A stretch of DNA of 64,000 nt from Novosphingobium pokkalii (GCF_014652855.1 NZ_BMZP01000011.1:1-64000); one strand, 5' to 3'. Shown: positions 34,644-44,555, counted from the first letter of the stretch. Made by a program: numbers and translations. The notes: a model not told the origin generated them from the sequence alone.

Positions 34644-36590
34644 ATGGCAATCGACGGCGCATCCCAGGGCAAGCCGGACACGGGGCTGACCCGCCGCACC
34701 TTCGTCACGTCCACGTCGGCCACGGCTGCGACCGCCCTGGCCGTGCCGGCGCAAGCGAGCGTGGCCGCGCCTGCCGCGCCGGTGGCCGCCTTGCCCGCGC
34801 ATCCCGGCGAGCCAGGGGGGTACTACCCCCCCTTGCGCACCGGCCTGCGCGGTTCGCATCCCGGCTCGTTCGAAGTGGCCCATGCGCTGCGCGATGGCCA
34901 GGCGGTGGGCCAGGCGCTGGCCGGGCCGGCGCACGAAAGCTATGACCTGGTGGTGGTGGGCGGCGGCATCAGCGGGCTTTCCGCCGCGCTCTTCTACCGT
35001 GATCGCAACCCCGCCGCGCGCATCCTGATCCTGGAAAACCACGACGATTTCGGCGGCCATGCCAAGCGCAACGAATTCCGCGTGCGCGGCCACACCCTGT
35101 TGATGAACGGTGGCACTGCCGGCATCGAAAGCCCCACGCCCTACAGCAAGGTGGCCGATGGCCTGCTCAAGCGGCTGGGCATCGACGTGCCGGCGCTGAT
35201 CAAGGCCTATAATGGCGATACCGAAGTGGAAGAAGGTACCTTTGCCGGGCTCAAGCTCGGCCGCGCCGCCTTTTTCACAAAGGAAACCTTTGGCCGCGAT
35301 GCCCTGGTGCCCATGCCCGATGGTGTGCCGGTGGCCGATGCCCTGGCCAAGTCGCCGCTTTCCGCCGCTGCCCGCGCCCAGATCGGTGCGCTGGAGGCCG
35401 GGGCAAGCGATCCCCTGGGCACCATGCCCATGGCCGAACGCAAGGATTACCTCGCGACGATCAGCTATCGCGATTATCTGATGAAGCACGGCGGCCTGTC
35501 GGAAGAGGCCATGCTGTTCTACCAGGATCGCCCGCTCGGCTGGTGGTGCGTGGGGGCCGATGGCATCAGCGCGCTCGATGCCTGGGGCACCGGCTTCTTC
35601 CCCGGTTTCAAGGGCCTGAAGCTGGAGCCCGGCGGCACCATGCGCATGGGCTATACCCCGCGCGGCTTTGCCAATACCGGCGGCAGCTATGATTTCCATT
35701 TCCCGGATGGCAACGCCACGATCGCCCGCCGCCTGGTTGCCGAACTGATCCCCGGCTTCATGGCCCCGGGCCTGAGCGTGGAGCAATCGATCCTGGCGCC
35801 GGCCGACTATGCCGCGCTCGACCGGCCCGAAAATGCCGTGCGCCTGCGCCTGTCCAGCATCGCCGTCCACGCCGTCAACCGCGCCCAGGCCGGGGCTGAC
35901 GTGGTCTATTCCCGTGCCGGAAAGGTCCACAAGGTTGCCGCGCGCCACGTGGTCATGGCCTGCTACAACATGATCATCCCCTACCTCGTGCCCAGCCTGC
36001 CCGAGGCGCAGAAGGAAGCGCTGCACGAACTGGTCAAGGAACCGCTGGTCTATGTCAGCGTCGCGCTCGACAACTGGCGCGCCTTCGCCAAGGCCGGGCT
36101 GTCCTCGATCCAGTTCCCGCAGGCCTGGTTCCAGGGCGCCGGTCTGGACAAGGCGGTGCCGATCGGCGGCTATGCCGGCCCCAAATCACCCGACGATCCG
36201 ATCGTGCTGCACATGACCGGCATTCCCCACCAGCCCGGCCTGTCCGAACACGACCAAAGCCGCGCTGGCCGCATGGAACTGCTCGGCACCGACCTAGCCA
36301 CCTATGAAGAGCGTGTGCGCGATCAGCTCACCCGTGCGCTGGGCCAGTATGGCTTTGACGCCGACAAGGATATCGTCGCGATCACGGTCAATCGCTGGCC
36401 CCACGGCTATTCCCCGGAATTCAACGCCCTGTGGGACAAGCACCAGGACGACGATCCGCAAGCCCCCAACAAGATCGCCCGCCAGCGGTTCGGCGCCATC
36501 ACCATCGCCAACGCCGACTCCGGCCGCGCCGCCTATACCGACAGCGCCATCGACCAGGCCTGGCGCGCGGTGGGGGAATTGCTGGGTTGA
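34644..36590 (+). CDS. Spermidine dehydrogenase-like FAD flavoprotein (SpdH family)
   Basis: This 648-residue exported flavoprotein has a Tat-type signal (GLTRRTFVTSTSA, twin Arg at 17-18, cleaved near PAQASVAA). An FAD Rossmann motif follows (YDLVVVGGGISGLSAALFY, GGG at 106-108). ILILENHDDFGGHAKRNEF, the GGTAGIESPTPYS segment and FHFPDGNATIARRLV match SpdH-type proteins. These oxidise spermidine to 4-aminobutanal and 1,3-diaminopropane and pass electrons to the respiratory chain. The products fit GabT/GabD and the omega-amino acid aminotransferase. It lies divergent from the polyamine-binding protein. The substrate is inferred from family and context. Confidence 0.85.
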   Translation: MAIDGASQGKPDTGLTRRTFVTSTSATAATALAVPAQASVAAPAAPVAALPAHPGEPGGYYPPLRTGLRGSHPGSFEVAHALRDGQAVGQALAGPAHESYDLVVVGGGISGLSAALFYRDRNPAARILILENHDDFGGHAKRNEFRVRGHTLLMNGGTAGIESPTPYSKVADGLLKRLGIDVPALIKAYNGDTEVEEGTFAGLKLGRAAFFTKETFGRDALVPMPDGVPVADALAKSPLSAAARAQIGALEAGASDPLGTMPMAERKDYLATISYRDYLMKHGGLSEEAMLFYQDRPLGWWCVGADGISALDAWGTGFFPGFKGLKLEPGGTMRMGYTPRGFANTGGSYDFHFPDGNATIARRLVAELIPGFMAPGLSVEQSILAPADYAALDRPENAVRLRLSSIAVHAVNRAQAGADVVYSRAGKVHKVAARHVVMACYNMIIPYLVPSLPEAQKEALHELVKEPLVYVSVALDNWRAFAKAGLSSIQFPQAWFQGAGLDKAVPIGGYAGPKSPDDPIVLHMTGIPHQPGLSEHDQSRAGRMELLGTDLATYEERVRDQLTRALGQYGFDADKDIVAITVNRWPHGYSPEFNALWDKHQDDDPQAPNKIARQRFGAITIANADSGRAAYTDSAIDQAWRAVGELLG

Positions 36591-36629
36591 GCCGGGTTCA
36601 GCCCGGCCCTTCGCTCAGCCCAACCCCTC

Positions 36630-37457
36630 TCAGCCCAGCCATTCGGCGGTGAGGCTGCCGCGGTGCCCTTCGGGCGCAAGGGCCGCGCGCAGGGCCTCCA
36701 GCAGCGGCGGCAAGGCCTGCGTGAAAGCATAGGGCGGATTGACGATGAACAGGCCGGCGCCGTTATAGATGCCGGGCTGGTCGCTGTCGTAGAGCCAGTG
36801 CTCCACATCGAGCAGCTTGGGCAGGCCCAGCTTGCGCAACTGCTCCTTCCACCGCCCATGCGTCGCGCGGTCTTTCAGCGGATACCAGATCACCGTGACG
36901 CCGTGCGCCCACTTGCGCTGGGCAGCAGCCAGCGTGGCGGTGATCCGGTTGCGTTCGTCGGTCTGTTCGTATGGCGGATCGACCACCACCACGCCGCGCG
37001 GGGTGCGTGGCGGCACCATGGCCAGCCAGAGCTCGTAGGCATCGCGCTGATGCACGGCCGCCGGGGTATCGCGCATCGCGCCGCGCAGGGCCTGGACATC
37101 TTCGGGATGCTTTTCGTTGAGGATCAGGCAATCCTGCGGGCGCAGCAACTGCGCCAGGATCTGCGGGGAGCCGGGATAGAGCTGCGGCCCGCCCCCGGCG
37201 TTCACCGCGCGCACGGCGGCGCGATATTCGTCGAGCAACGGGTCTGTGTCGGCAAAGGCCCGCAGCACGCCCTGCGCGGCTTCTCCGGTGCGCTGGGCCT
37301 GCTCGCCGCCCAGATCATAGAGCCCACAGCCGGCGTGGGTGTCGATCAGCGTCAGCGCCCCCGGCTTGTGCTGCAAGGCACGCACCAGGGCCATCAACAG
37401 GCTGTGCTTCACGACATCGGCACTGTTGCCGGCATGGAAGGAATGGCGGTAATTCAT
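36630..37457 (-). CDS. rlmJ: 23S rRNA (adenine-2030-N6)-methyltransferase
   Basis: This 275-residue SAM-dependent methyltransferase has the near-invariant RlmJ start MNYRHSFHAGNSADVVKHSL. A SAM-binding loop (IDTHAGCGLYDL) and the N6-adenine catalytic motif DPPYE follow (VVVDPPYEQTDE). It also keeps the PGSPQILAQLLRPQD stretch typical of this family. It modifies A2030 of 23S rRNA. This housekeeping gene sits among the catabolic genes without an evident functional link. It converges with the flavoprotein gene 39 bp away. Confidence 0.95.
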   Translation of the reverse strand: MNYRHSFHAGNSADVVKHSLLMALVRALQHKPGALTLIDTHAGCGLYDLGGEQAQRTGEAAQGVLRAFADTDPLLDEYRAAVRAVNAGGGPQLYPGSPQILAQLLRPQDCLILNEKHPEDVQALRGAMRDTPAAVHQRDAYELWLAMVPPRTPRGVVVVDPPYEQTDERNRITATLAAAQRKWAHGVTVIWYPLKDRATHGRWKEQLRKLGLPKLLDVEHWLYDSDQPGIYNGAGLFIVNPPYAFTQALPPLLEALRAALAPEGHRGSLTAEWLG

Positions 37458-37528
37458 GGCAATTCAAAAACCCTGGCGATCAACCGTCCGGCACGCTTGC
37501 GGGCGCGCAGCATCACACGCTGCGCCCC

Positions 37529-37867
37529 TCAGCGCCCCTTCCTGGTCACGCTCGCGGTAAAGTCCGGGTCCTTGTTGGCGACCCAGTCCACGAACTTGCG
37601 GATCGGCGGATGCGTCAACAGCACGTCCACGTCCAGCCCGGCACGTTGCAGTTCGGAGTTGGTGAAATTGGCGATCAGCGTCTGCTGGCAGATGCCGTGC
37701 ATTGGCACCACGTCGCGCCCACCCCGGCTCTTGGGCACGGGATGATGCCACACGATCGTGGTCCCGGTGGGCCGGCCGCAGAGCCAGCAGGGCACGGGCG
37801 GCGGGGCTTCTTCCTCGGCTTCGGGTTCGTCCATCCAGCCGCCGCGCTTGGCGTGTTTGCGGGCCAT
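37529..37867 (-). CDS. Small HNH-like zinc-ribbon protein
   Basis: This 112-residue protein has an HNH/zinc-ribbon look. CWLCGRPTGTTIVWHHPVPKSRGGRD contains a CxxC pair and the HH-PxSxGG core, and GICQQTLIANFTN supplies the third ligand region. The N-terminus is basic and the next 20 residues are acidic (MDEPEAEEEA). The start ATG at 37867 overlaps the stop of the GntR-type regulator (TGATG). Small genomic HNH proteins of this kind are common in sphingomonads and are not usually mobile elements. Nuclease activity is possible but not demonstrated. Confidence 0.75.
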   Translation of the reverse strand: MARKHAKRGGWMDEPEAEEEAPPPVPCWLCGRPTGTTIVWHHPVPKSRGGRDVVPMHGICQQTLIANFTNSELQRAGLDVDVLLTHPPIRKFVDWVANKDPDFTASVTRKGR

Positions 37868-38649
37868 CAGAGGTTGAGCCGTTCCCAGTCCTGCATCAGA
37901 TCGGCGCAATCGCCGATGTCTCCGGCGATGGCATCGTGCAGGCCTTGCGCATCGCCCTTGGCAATCGCCTTGGCCGCGGCCTGGTGATGATCGACCAGCG
38001 CCGCCGTGCCATAGCGGCCATAGACCACGCGCATGAACGGGCCGAACTGCATCCACAGGCTTTCGATCATGCGGTTGGCCAAGGGCATCGGCGCGGCGCC
38101 ATAGATCAGCGAGTGGAAGCGGAAGTTCGATTCCATGTAGGCGTTGACGTCGCCCTCGCCCAGCGCGGCATCAGTCGCCTCGTCCGCCGCGCGAATGTCG
38201 CGCAGGCGTTCGGCGTTGATATGCGGCAGGGCGGCAACGGCGGCGACCGGTTCCAGCAGGGTGCGCAGGCGCATGATCTCGTCAAAGCGCTCCAGCGTCA
38301 TCTTGGGCACCATCACCGCCCGCTTGGAACGGATATCCACCGCGCCTTCGGCAGCGATGCGGCTCAGCGCGTCGCGCACCGGCATCTGGCTCACACCCAT
38401 CTGCTGGGCCAGGCCGCGCGTGGAAATCCCCACGCCCGGGGCAATCTTGCCGGTGATCAGGCGATAGCGCAGGTCTTCATAGACCTGCTCGCGCAGCGAC
38501 GAAGTCACTTCGCCCTCTTCCGGCTTGACCACACCAGCCTTTGCCGCGCGGGCCACGCGCGTGGCGGCCGGCTTGGCCACTGCCTTGACCGCAACCGCCT
38601 TGGCCCCCGCTTTTACAGGGCTCTTTGCCGTGCCGCCGCCGCTTTTCAT
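37867..38649 (-). CDS. GntR-family regulator, FCD type, with Ala/Lys-rich N-terminal tail
   Basis: This 260-residue regulator has a winged HTH (about 50-115; SLREQVYEDLRYRLITGKIAP, then QQMGVSQMPVRDALSRIAAEGA) and an all-helical FCD effector domain (about 125-255). The ATG at 38649 is preferred; one at 38700 is also in frame. The first 47 residues are an unusual low-complexity tail of Ala, Lys and Val (PVKAGAKAVAVKAVAKPAAT), histone-H1-like in composition. It is divergent from the SpuC-like aminotransferase, whose promoter holds a palindrome. It is probably that gene's regulator. Confidence 0.88.
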   Translation of the reverse strand: MKSGGGTAKSPVKAGAKAVAVKAVAKPAATRVARAAKAGVVKPEEGEVTSSLREQVYEDLRYRLITGKIAPGVGISTRGLAQQMGVSQMPVRDALSRIAAEGAVDIRSKRAVMVPKMTLERFDEIMRLRTLLEPVAAVAALPHINAERLRDIRAADEATDAALGEGDVNAYMESNFRFHSLIYGAAPMPLANRMIESLWMQFGPFMRVVYGRYGTAALVDHHQAAAKAIAKGDAQGLHDAIAGDIGDCADLMQDWERLNL

Positions 38650-38779
38650 GCCTGTCTTTTCCAACTCAACCTGTCTTCGCTTGGGAACCGGCACCGCCAT
38701 CCGGGATCGTGATCTCGGATCGCGGCCGTCGCTCCTGCCCGTGATGAACCTTTTGCACGCTAAGGCCAAGGGTTTTCGT

Positions 38780-38808
38780 TTGACGGCCCGAACGGGCAAC
38801 CCTATCTG
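38780..38808 (+). promoter_or_regulatory. Promoter of the SpuC-like aminotransferase with internal operator
   Basis: A TTGACG -35 box (38780-38785) and a TATCTG -10 box (38803-38808) are spaced 17 bp, about 28 bp before the start codon at 38837. The spacer contains the perfect palindrome GCCCGAACGGGC (38786-38797), well placed for repression. The divergently encoded GntR regulator is the natural candidate to bind it. Confidence 0.5.
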
Positions 38809-38836
38809 TGATCTTAGAACCGACCAGGACCGATCG

Positions 38837-40219
38837 ATGACCACCGTTCGCAACCATGACATCGCCACGCTGCGCCAGCTCGACATGGCGCACCACCTGC
38901 CCGCACAATCCAGCTATGCCCTGCAACAGCAACTGGGCGGCAGCCGCGTGATCACGCATGCGCAAGGCTGCACGATCACCGATGGCGATGGGCATTCGCT
39001 GCTCGATGGCATGGCCGGCCTGTGGTGCGTGAACGTGGGCTACGGCCGTGCGGAACTGGCCGAGGTGGCCCGCGCCCAGATGCTGGAGCTGCCGTTCTAC
39101 AACACCTTCTTCCGCACCGCCACGCCGCCGCCGATCGAGCTGGCTGCGCGCCTGGCCGGCCTGCTGGGCGGCGAATTGCAGCATGTGTTCTTCAACAACA
39201 GCGGATCGGAATCCAACGACACCGTGTTCCGCCTGGTGCGTACCTATTGGGCGCTGAAAGGCCAGCCGCAGCGCACCGTGTTCATCAGCCGGCACAACGC
39301 CTATCACGGCTCCACCGTGGCCTCGGCCAGCCTGGGCGGCATGGATTTCATGCATGTGCAGGGCGGCTTGCCGATCCCCGGGGTGGAGCACGTGATGCAG
39401 CCCTACCTGTTCGGCGAAGGCTTTGGCGAAGACCCCGAAGCGTTCGGCGCGCGCGCGGCCGCCGCGATCGAGGAACGCATCCTCGCGGTCGGCCCGGAAA
39501 ACGTGGCGGCCTTCATCGGCGAGCCGGTGCAGGGCGCGGGCGGTGTGATCATACCGCCGCCCGGCTATTGGCAGAAGGTGGAAGCGATCTGCCGCAAATA
39601 CGGCATCCTGCTGGTGGCCGACGAGGTGATCTGCGGCTTTGGCCGGCTCGGCGCCTGGTTCGGCTTCCAGCATTTCGGCTTCACGCCCGATATCGTCTCG
39701 ATGGCCAAGGGGCTGTCATCGGGCTACCTGCCGATCTCGGCCACCGGTGTGAGCCGCGAGATCGTGGAAACGCTGCGCGCCTCGGGCGAGGAGTTCACCC
39801 ATGGCTATACCTATTCGGGCCATCCGGTCTGCGCCGCAGTCGCGCTGCGCAACCTCGACATCATCGAGCGCGAGGATCTGGTCGGCCGCACCGCGCGCGA
39901 CACCGGCCCCTACCTCGCCGCCGCCTTGGCCGAGCGCATCGCCCCTCACCCGCTGGTGGGCGAAGCGCGCTCGCTGGGCCTGATCGGCGCGGTGGAAATC
40001 GTGGCGGAAAAAGGCACCAACCGGCGCCATCCCGGCGGCGGCAAGGCAGCGCAGATGGTCCGCGACCACTGCATCGCGCGCGGGCTGATGGTGCGCGCCG
40101 TGCGCGATGCCATCGTGATGAGCCCGCCGCTGGTGATCACCCATGCCGAGCTCGACCGGCTGGTGGACACGATCAGGGCCGCGCTGGATGCCGCGCAGGC
40201 GGATTTGGCTGGGGCTTGA
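38837..40219 (+). CDS. Class III aminotransferase, SpuC-like (putrescine/omega-amine:pyruvate)
   Basis: This 460-residue PLP enzyme starts at the ATG at 38837 (MTTVRNHDIATLRQLDMAHHL), typical of SpuC and related amine:pyruvate aminotransferases. The PLP Lys is residue 291 (SMAKGLSSGYLPISA). FNNSGSESNDTVFRLVRTYW and VADEVICGFGRLG are intact. It would convert putrescine or a related diamine to the aminoaldehyde with pyruvate as acceptor. Alanine would form and could be recycled by the Ald encoded in this window. It is transcribed divergently from a GntR regulator through a recognisable promoter. Confidence 0.9.
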   Translation: MTTVRNHDIATLRQLDMAHHLPAQSSYALQQQLGGSRVITHAQGCTITDGDGHSLLDGMAGLWCVNVGYGRAELAEVARAQMLELPFYNTFFRTATPPPIELAARLAGLLGGELQHVFFNNSGSESNDTVFRLVRTYWALKGQPQRTVFISRHNAYHGSTVASASLGGMDFMHVQGGLPIPGVEHVMQPYLFGEGFGEDPEAFGARAAAAIEERILAVGPENVAAFIGEPVQGAGGVIIPPPGYWQKVEAICRKYGILLVADEVICGFGRLGAWFGFQHFGFTPDIVSMAKGLSSGYLPISATGVSREIVETLRASGEEFTHGYTYSGHPVCAAVALRNLDIIEREDLVGRTARDTGPYLAAALAERIAPHPLVGEARSLGLIGAVEIVAEKGTNRRHPGGGKAAQMVRDHCIARGLMVRAVRDAIVMSPPLVITHAELDRLVDTIRAALDAAQADLAGA

Positions 40220-40227
40220 CCAGCGCG

Positions 40228-40311
40228 GGGCCCCGGATCAAGTCCGGGGCGACGATGAAAGCGAACTGATTTCGAAACCGCATTCGTCGCCCCGGACTTG
40301 ATCCGGGGCCC
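40228..40311. repeat. 28-bp perfect inverted repeat (CCCCGGACTTGATCCGGGG type)
   Basis: Arms 40228-40255 and 40284-40311 are exact complements over 28 bp with a 28-bp loop. Each arm contains the short palindrome CCGGATCAAGTCCGG. This is a repeat type commonly scattered between genes in alphaproteobacteria. It lies between the convergent aminotransferase and hydrolase genes and would make a strong bidirectional terminator hairpin. Confidence 0.85.
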
Positions 40312-40332
40312 ACGACAAGGCTGGCGGGCCGG

Positions 40333-41004
40333 TCAGTTCGCCGCACCCAGCACGATGCGCAGCAGGTCTTTCGGGGCATCGGCCATCACGAAATGACCGC
40401 CACCCACTTCGTGGTATTCCCAGGCCGGATCGACGCGCACTTGCGCAGCGAAACGCGTGAACGGCGTGGGCTGCCAGCCGGTGGCGAAGATATAGAGGCG
40501 GCGCGGCACCTTCGCTTCCTCGCCGGTCAGCCGCACCGCCTCAACCAGAGTCAACAACGGATGCGGGGTCAGCGCCAGATGCGCGAAGCCGGGCAACGGC
40601 GCGATCGCGCCGGGCGTGTGTTTCTGCCCGTCGATATAGTGGGCGTGCTCCCACTCGCCGGTCAGATCCCACAACGACTGGCCATCGCCGGGCAGGAAGG
40701 CATCGACATAGACCAGCGAATCGATCCGCGCGCCCAGCCGCGCGGCTGCGCCGGTAATGACCATGCCGCCATAACTGTGGCCCACCAGCACGAAGCGATC
40801 GAAGCCGGCCCTCGCCACTTCGGCTTCCACGTGGGCAATGTGATCGCCCAGCGTGATGCCGGGATGAAACCGCGCCGCGTCAGCCCCCAGCCCAGGCAGG
40901 TCCACGGCCACCACGCGGTGGCCAGCGCCGCGAAGCTCGTCCGCGAGCTGCTCGTAACACCAGGCGCCACACCAGGCGCCATGCACCAGCACGTAGTCAG
41001 CCAT
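40333..41004 (-). CDS. Alpha/beta hydrolase (methylesterase-like)
   Basis: This 223-residue cytosolic hydrolase opens with YVLVHGAWCGAWCYEQLADEL, the oxyanion-hole region of plant methylesterase/hydroxynitrile-lyase-like enzymes. The nucleophile elbow is LVGHSYGGMVITG, and the catalytic His is in EVGGGHFVMADAP. It lies 12 bp after the MetF-type gene on the same strand and is probably co-transcribed. It is similar in family to the hydrolase at 45038-45775. An aromatic ester or lactone substrate is plausible in this context. Confidence 0.85.
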   Translation of the reverse strand: MADYVLVHGAWCGAWCYEQLADELRGAGHRVVAVDLPGLGADAARFHPGITLGDHIAHVEAEVARAGFDRFVLVGHSYGGMVITGAAARLGARIDSLVYVDAFLPGDGQSLWDLTGEWEHAHYIDGQKHTPGAIAPLPGFAHLALTPHPLLTLVEAVRLTGEEAKVPRRLYIFATGWQPTPFTRFAAQVRVDPAWEYHEVGGGHFVMADAPKDLLRIVLGAAN

Positions 41005-41016
41005 TGCGCGCTCCTG

Positions 41017-41892
41017 TCAGGCCGGATGGCGGCGGCGATAGTCCTCGATCCATTCCACGGTCTTGCGCAGGCCGCCGAACGGATAGAAATGCAGGCGCAC
41101 GCGGCCATGCTGCGGCCCGAGGCCACTGGCAAAGGCATCGACCAGCTTGTCCGGCCCGGCGCTACCCAGCAGATTGCCCAGCGAAATGCCGTATTTCTTC
41201 ATCACGCTGGCCGAAGCGCCCACGCCGCAGCGCGCCGCGAACGAGAGCAGGCGCTTGATCCCGGCGGGGCCAGGCACGCCGATCCGCACCGGCGCATCGA
41301 TGCCGCGCGCGCGCAGCTTTTCCAGCCAGACCAGGAAGGAATCGGCATCGAAGCCGAACTGGGTGACGATCAGCGGGGCCATGCCGCGCGCGCTGATTTC
41401 GGCCACTTTCTTGTCCAGCACGGCCCAGCATTCCGCCTCGCTCATGTTGGGGTGGCCATCGGGGTGGCCGCCGATGCCGATCGCGGTGATCCCGGCCCGC
41501 TCGAACGCGCCGGTTGCGATCAGGGCCGAGCTATCGAAGAACGGCCCCTGCGGCTCGGGCGGATCGCCCGCGACGATGAAGCAGCGGCGCACGCCGGCCT
41601 GTTCCACCACGGCCTGGAGATAGGCTTCGAATTCGGGCACGTCGATGATCCGCCGCGCCGAAAAATGCGGCATCGGCTCGAAACCCAGCTCGCGCACGGC
41701 CACGGTGGCGGCAATGCGGGCCTGGGCTTCCTCGCCCGGAAGATAGGTGATGGCAACGGGCGTTTCAGGCGGGATCAGCGGGGCCGCTTCGCGCAGGGAC
41801 TCGATGTCCTTGGCGGTCATTTCCAGCGAATAGCCGTCGGTAATGCCCGCGGGCTCCTTGTCCCAATTGGGATGAATCTGTGCGTATGCCAT
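41017..41892 (-). CDS. metF: Methylenetetrahydrofolate reductase family protein
   Basis: This flavoprotein of about 291 residues reduces 5,10-methylene-THF or, in demethylation pathways, oxidises 5-methyl-THF. The ATG at 41892 (MAYAQIHPNWDKEPAGITDG) is used. Fold features include SLEMTAKDIESLREAAPLI in place of the usual short EFFPP N-terminal element, ITYLPGEEAQARIAATVAV, CFIVAGDPPEPQGPF (substrate loop) and VGVPGPAGIKRLLSFA. It lies just downstream of the THF-dependent O-demethylase gene, as in Sphingobium vanillate/syringate clusters. This is more likely a dedicated catabolic MetF than the methionine enzyme, although its N-terminus diverges. Confidence 0.85.
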   Translation of the reverse strand: MAYAQIHPNWDKEPAGITDGYSLEMTAKDIESLREAAPLIPPETPVAITYLPGEEAQARIAATVAVRELGFEPMPHFSARRIIDVPEFEAYLQAVVEQAGVRRCFIVAGDPPEPQGPFFDSSALIATGAFERAGITAIGIGGHPDGHPNMSEAECWAVLDKKVAEISARGMAPLIVTQFGFDADSFLVWLEKLRARGIDAPVRIGVPGPAGIKRLLSFAARCGVGASASVMKKYGISLGNLLGSAGPDKLVDAFASGLGPQHGRVRLHFYPFGGLRKTVEWIEDYRRRHPA

Positions 41893-42000
41893 CCTCTGAT
41901 CCCTCGCCCATATATCGGTTATCGTTGGGGTAATGCCTCTCCCCACCCAGGGGCAGGGAGAGAACTGTCACGAGGTCCGGTCGCCATTGTGGCCAGACCG

Positions 42001-42090
42001 AGCCGAGAATGGTGCTGTTTCGCGACCCGGAGCGCAGCGTACTTTAGGTACGTGAGCACCGGAAGCGCGAAACAGTGCCGTTCGCAGGCC
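42001..42090. repeat. Extragenic palindromic element, copy B
   Basis: This is the reverse-oriented relative of the element at 7941-8030. Positions 42024-42071 are identical over 48 bp to the complement of 7959-8006, and similarity continues outward. The flanking stretches 41972-41999 and 42092-42119 also pair imperfectly, so the whole intergenic region can fold into one long stem. It separates the O-demethylase gene from the downstream metF and overlaps the demethylase stop region. The flanking arms differ from copy A, which suggests insertion or compensatory change. Confidence 0.75.
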
Positions 42091-42116
42091 GGTATGGGCG
42101 CAATGGCGGCTGGGCC

Positions 42117-43532
<1,416 letters not shown>

Positions 43533-43553
43533 CTAAAAATGCTTGGTTGAAAT

Positions 43554-43572
43554 TTGTATGCAACACATACAA
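43554..43572. promoter_or_regulatory. Operator-like palindrome between O-demethylase and purU
   Basis: TTGTATGCAACACATACAA has perfect 7-bp arms around a 5-bp spacer and lies 37 bp upstream of the demethylase start in the divergent promoter region. An 11-bp part, GTATGCAACAC, recurs in complement before the CoA-ligase gene (54266-54276). The shape suits a GntR- or IclR-type regulator. Confidence 0.55.
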
Positions 43573-43641
43573 TATCAAATCAGATTCGCAACGGCAAAAT
43601 CGTCAGGCCGAGGCGAGACAACGACGGGAGAGACACTGACC

Positions 43642-44496
43642 ATGGCCGCACCGCTGATTCTGACCATTTCCTGCACCGACGTGCCCGGCATCGTCGCCCG
43701 CGTAAGCGGCACCCTGTTCGAGCAGGGCGCCAATGTGCTGGAGGCACAGCAGTTCGACGACCAGGAATCCGGCCGCTTTTTCATGCGCGTGGTGTTCGAT
43801 CCGGGCGAAAAGAGCGCCGAAATGCTGCGCACCGCGCTGGAACCGGTGGCGCAGCAATATGGCATGGACTGGAACCTGCGCGACACCACGCAAAAGCGCC
43901 GCGTGGTGCTTATGGTCAGCAAGTTCGACCACTGCCTGGGCGACCTGCTCTATCGCGCGCGGATCGGCGAGCTGCCGATGGACGTGGTGGCGATCCTGGG
44001 CAACCATCCCAAGGAAGCGCTGTCGATCTCGCTGATCGGCGACATTCCGTATTACCACCTGCCGATCACCAAGGACACCAAGCCGCAGCAGGAAGCGGAA
44101 GTGAAGCGCATCGTCACCGAAACCGGCGCAGAACTGGTGGTGCTGGCGCGCTACATGCAGATCCTGTCGGACGATCTCGCCGCGTTCCTGTCGGGGCGCT
44201 GCATCAACATCCACCACTCGTTCCTGCCCAGCTTCAAGGGGGCCAAGCCCTATCACCAGGCCCACGCGCGCGGGGTGAAGATGATCGGCGCCACCGGGCA
44301 TTATGTGACGGCAGACCTCGACGAAGGGCCGATCATCCACCAGGATGTGGAAACGGTGACTCATGCCGACCGGCCCGACGACCTCGTGCGCAAGGGCCGC
44401 GACATCGAACGCCGCGTGCTGGCCGAAGCGGTGCGCCTGCACCTCGAAGACCGCGCGCTGCTCAACGGCAACAAGACGGTGGTGTTCAAAAGCTAA
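43642..44496 (+). CDS. purU: Formyltetrahydrofolate deformylase
   Basis: This 284-residue enzyme hydrolyses 10-formyl-THF to formate and THF. It has an N-terminal ACT domain (about 5-85; [20 protein letters not shown]) and a formyltransferase-like catalytic domain with [33 protein letters not shown] and [13 protein letters not shown], which supply the catalytic Asn/His/Asp set. The ATG at 43642 follows a GGGAGAG ribosome site; upstream in-frame ATGs would add unrelated residues. It is divergent from the THF-dependent O-demethylase, so it probably balances the one-carbon THF pool during demethylation. Confidence 0.95.
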   Translation: MAAPLILTISCTDVPGIVARVSGTLFEQGANVLEAQQFDDQESGRFFMRVVFDPGEKSAEMLRTALEPVAQQYGMDWNLRDTTQKRRVVLMVSKFDHCLGDLLYRARIGELPMDVVAILGNHPKEALSISLIGDIPYYHLPITKDTKPQQEAEVKRIVTETGAELVVLARYMQILSDDLAAFLSGRCINIHHSFLPSFKGAKPYHQAHARGVKMIGATGHYVTADLDEGPIIHQDVETVTHADRPDDLVRKGRDIERRVLAEAVRLHLEDRALLNGNKTVVFKS

Positions 44497-44540
44497 GCAT
44501 TTTCAAGGCAGGTGGGATCACCTGCCGACTCGGAAAATGC
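44497..44540 (+). terminator. Hairpin after purU
   Basis: A two-part stem starts at the first base after the purU stop. GCATTTTC (44497-44504) pairs with GAAAATGC (44533-44540), and GGCAGGTG (44507-44514) pairs with CACCTGCC (44519-44526). There is no T-run after it, so it may protect the 3' end as well as terminate. Confidence 0.5.
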
Positions 44541-44555
44541 GGCAGATAAAAAGGG

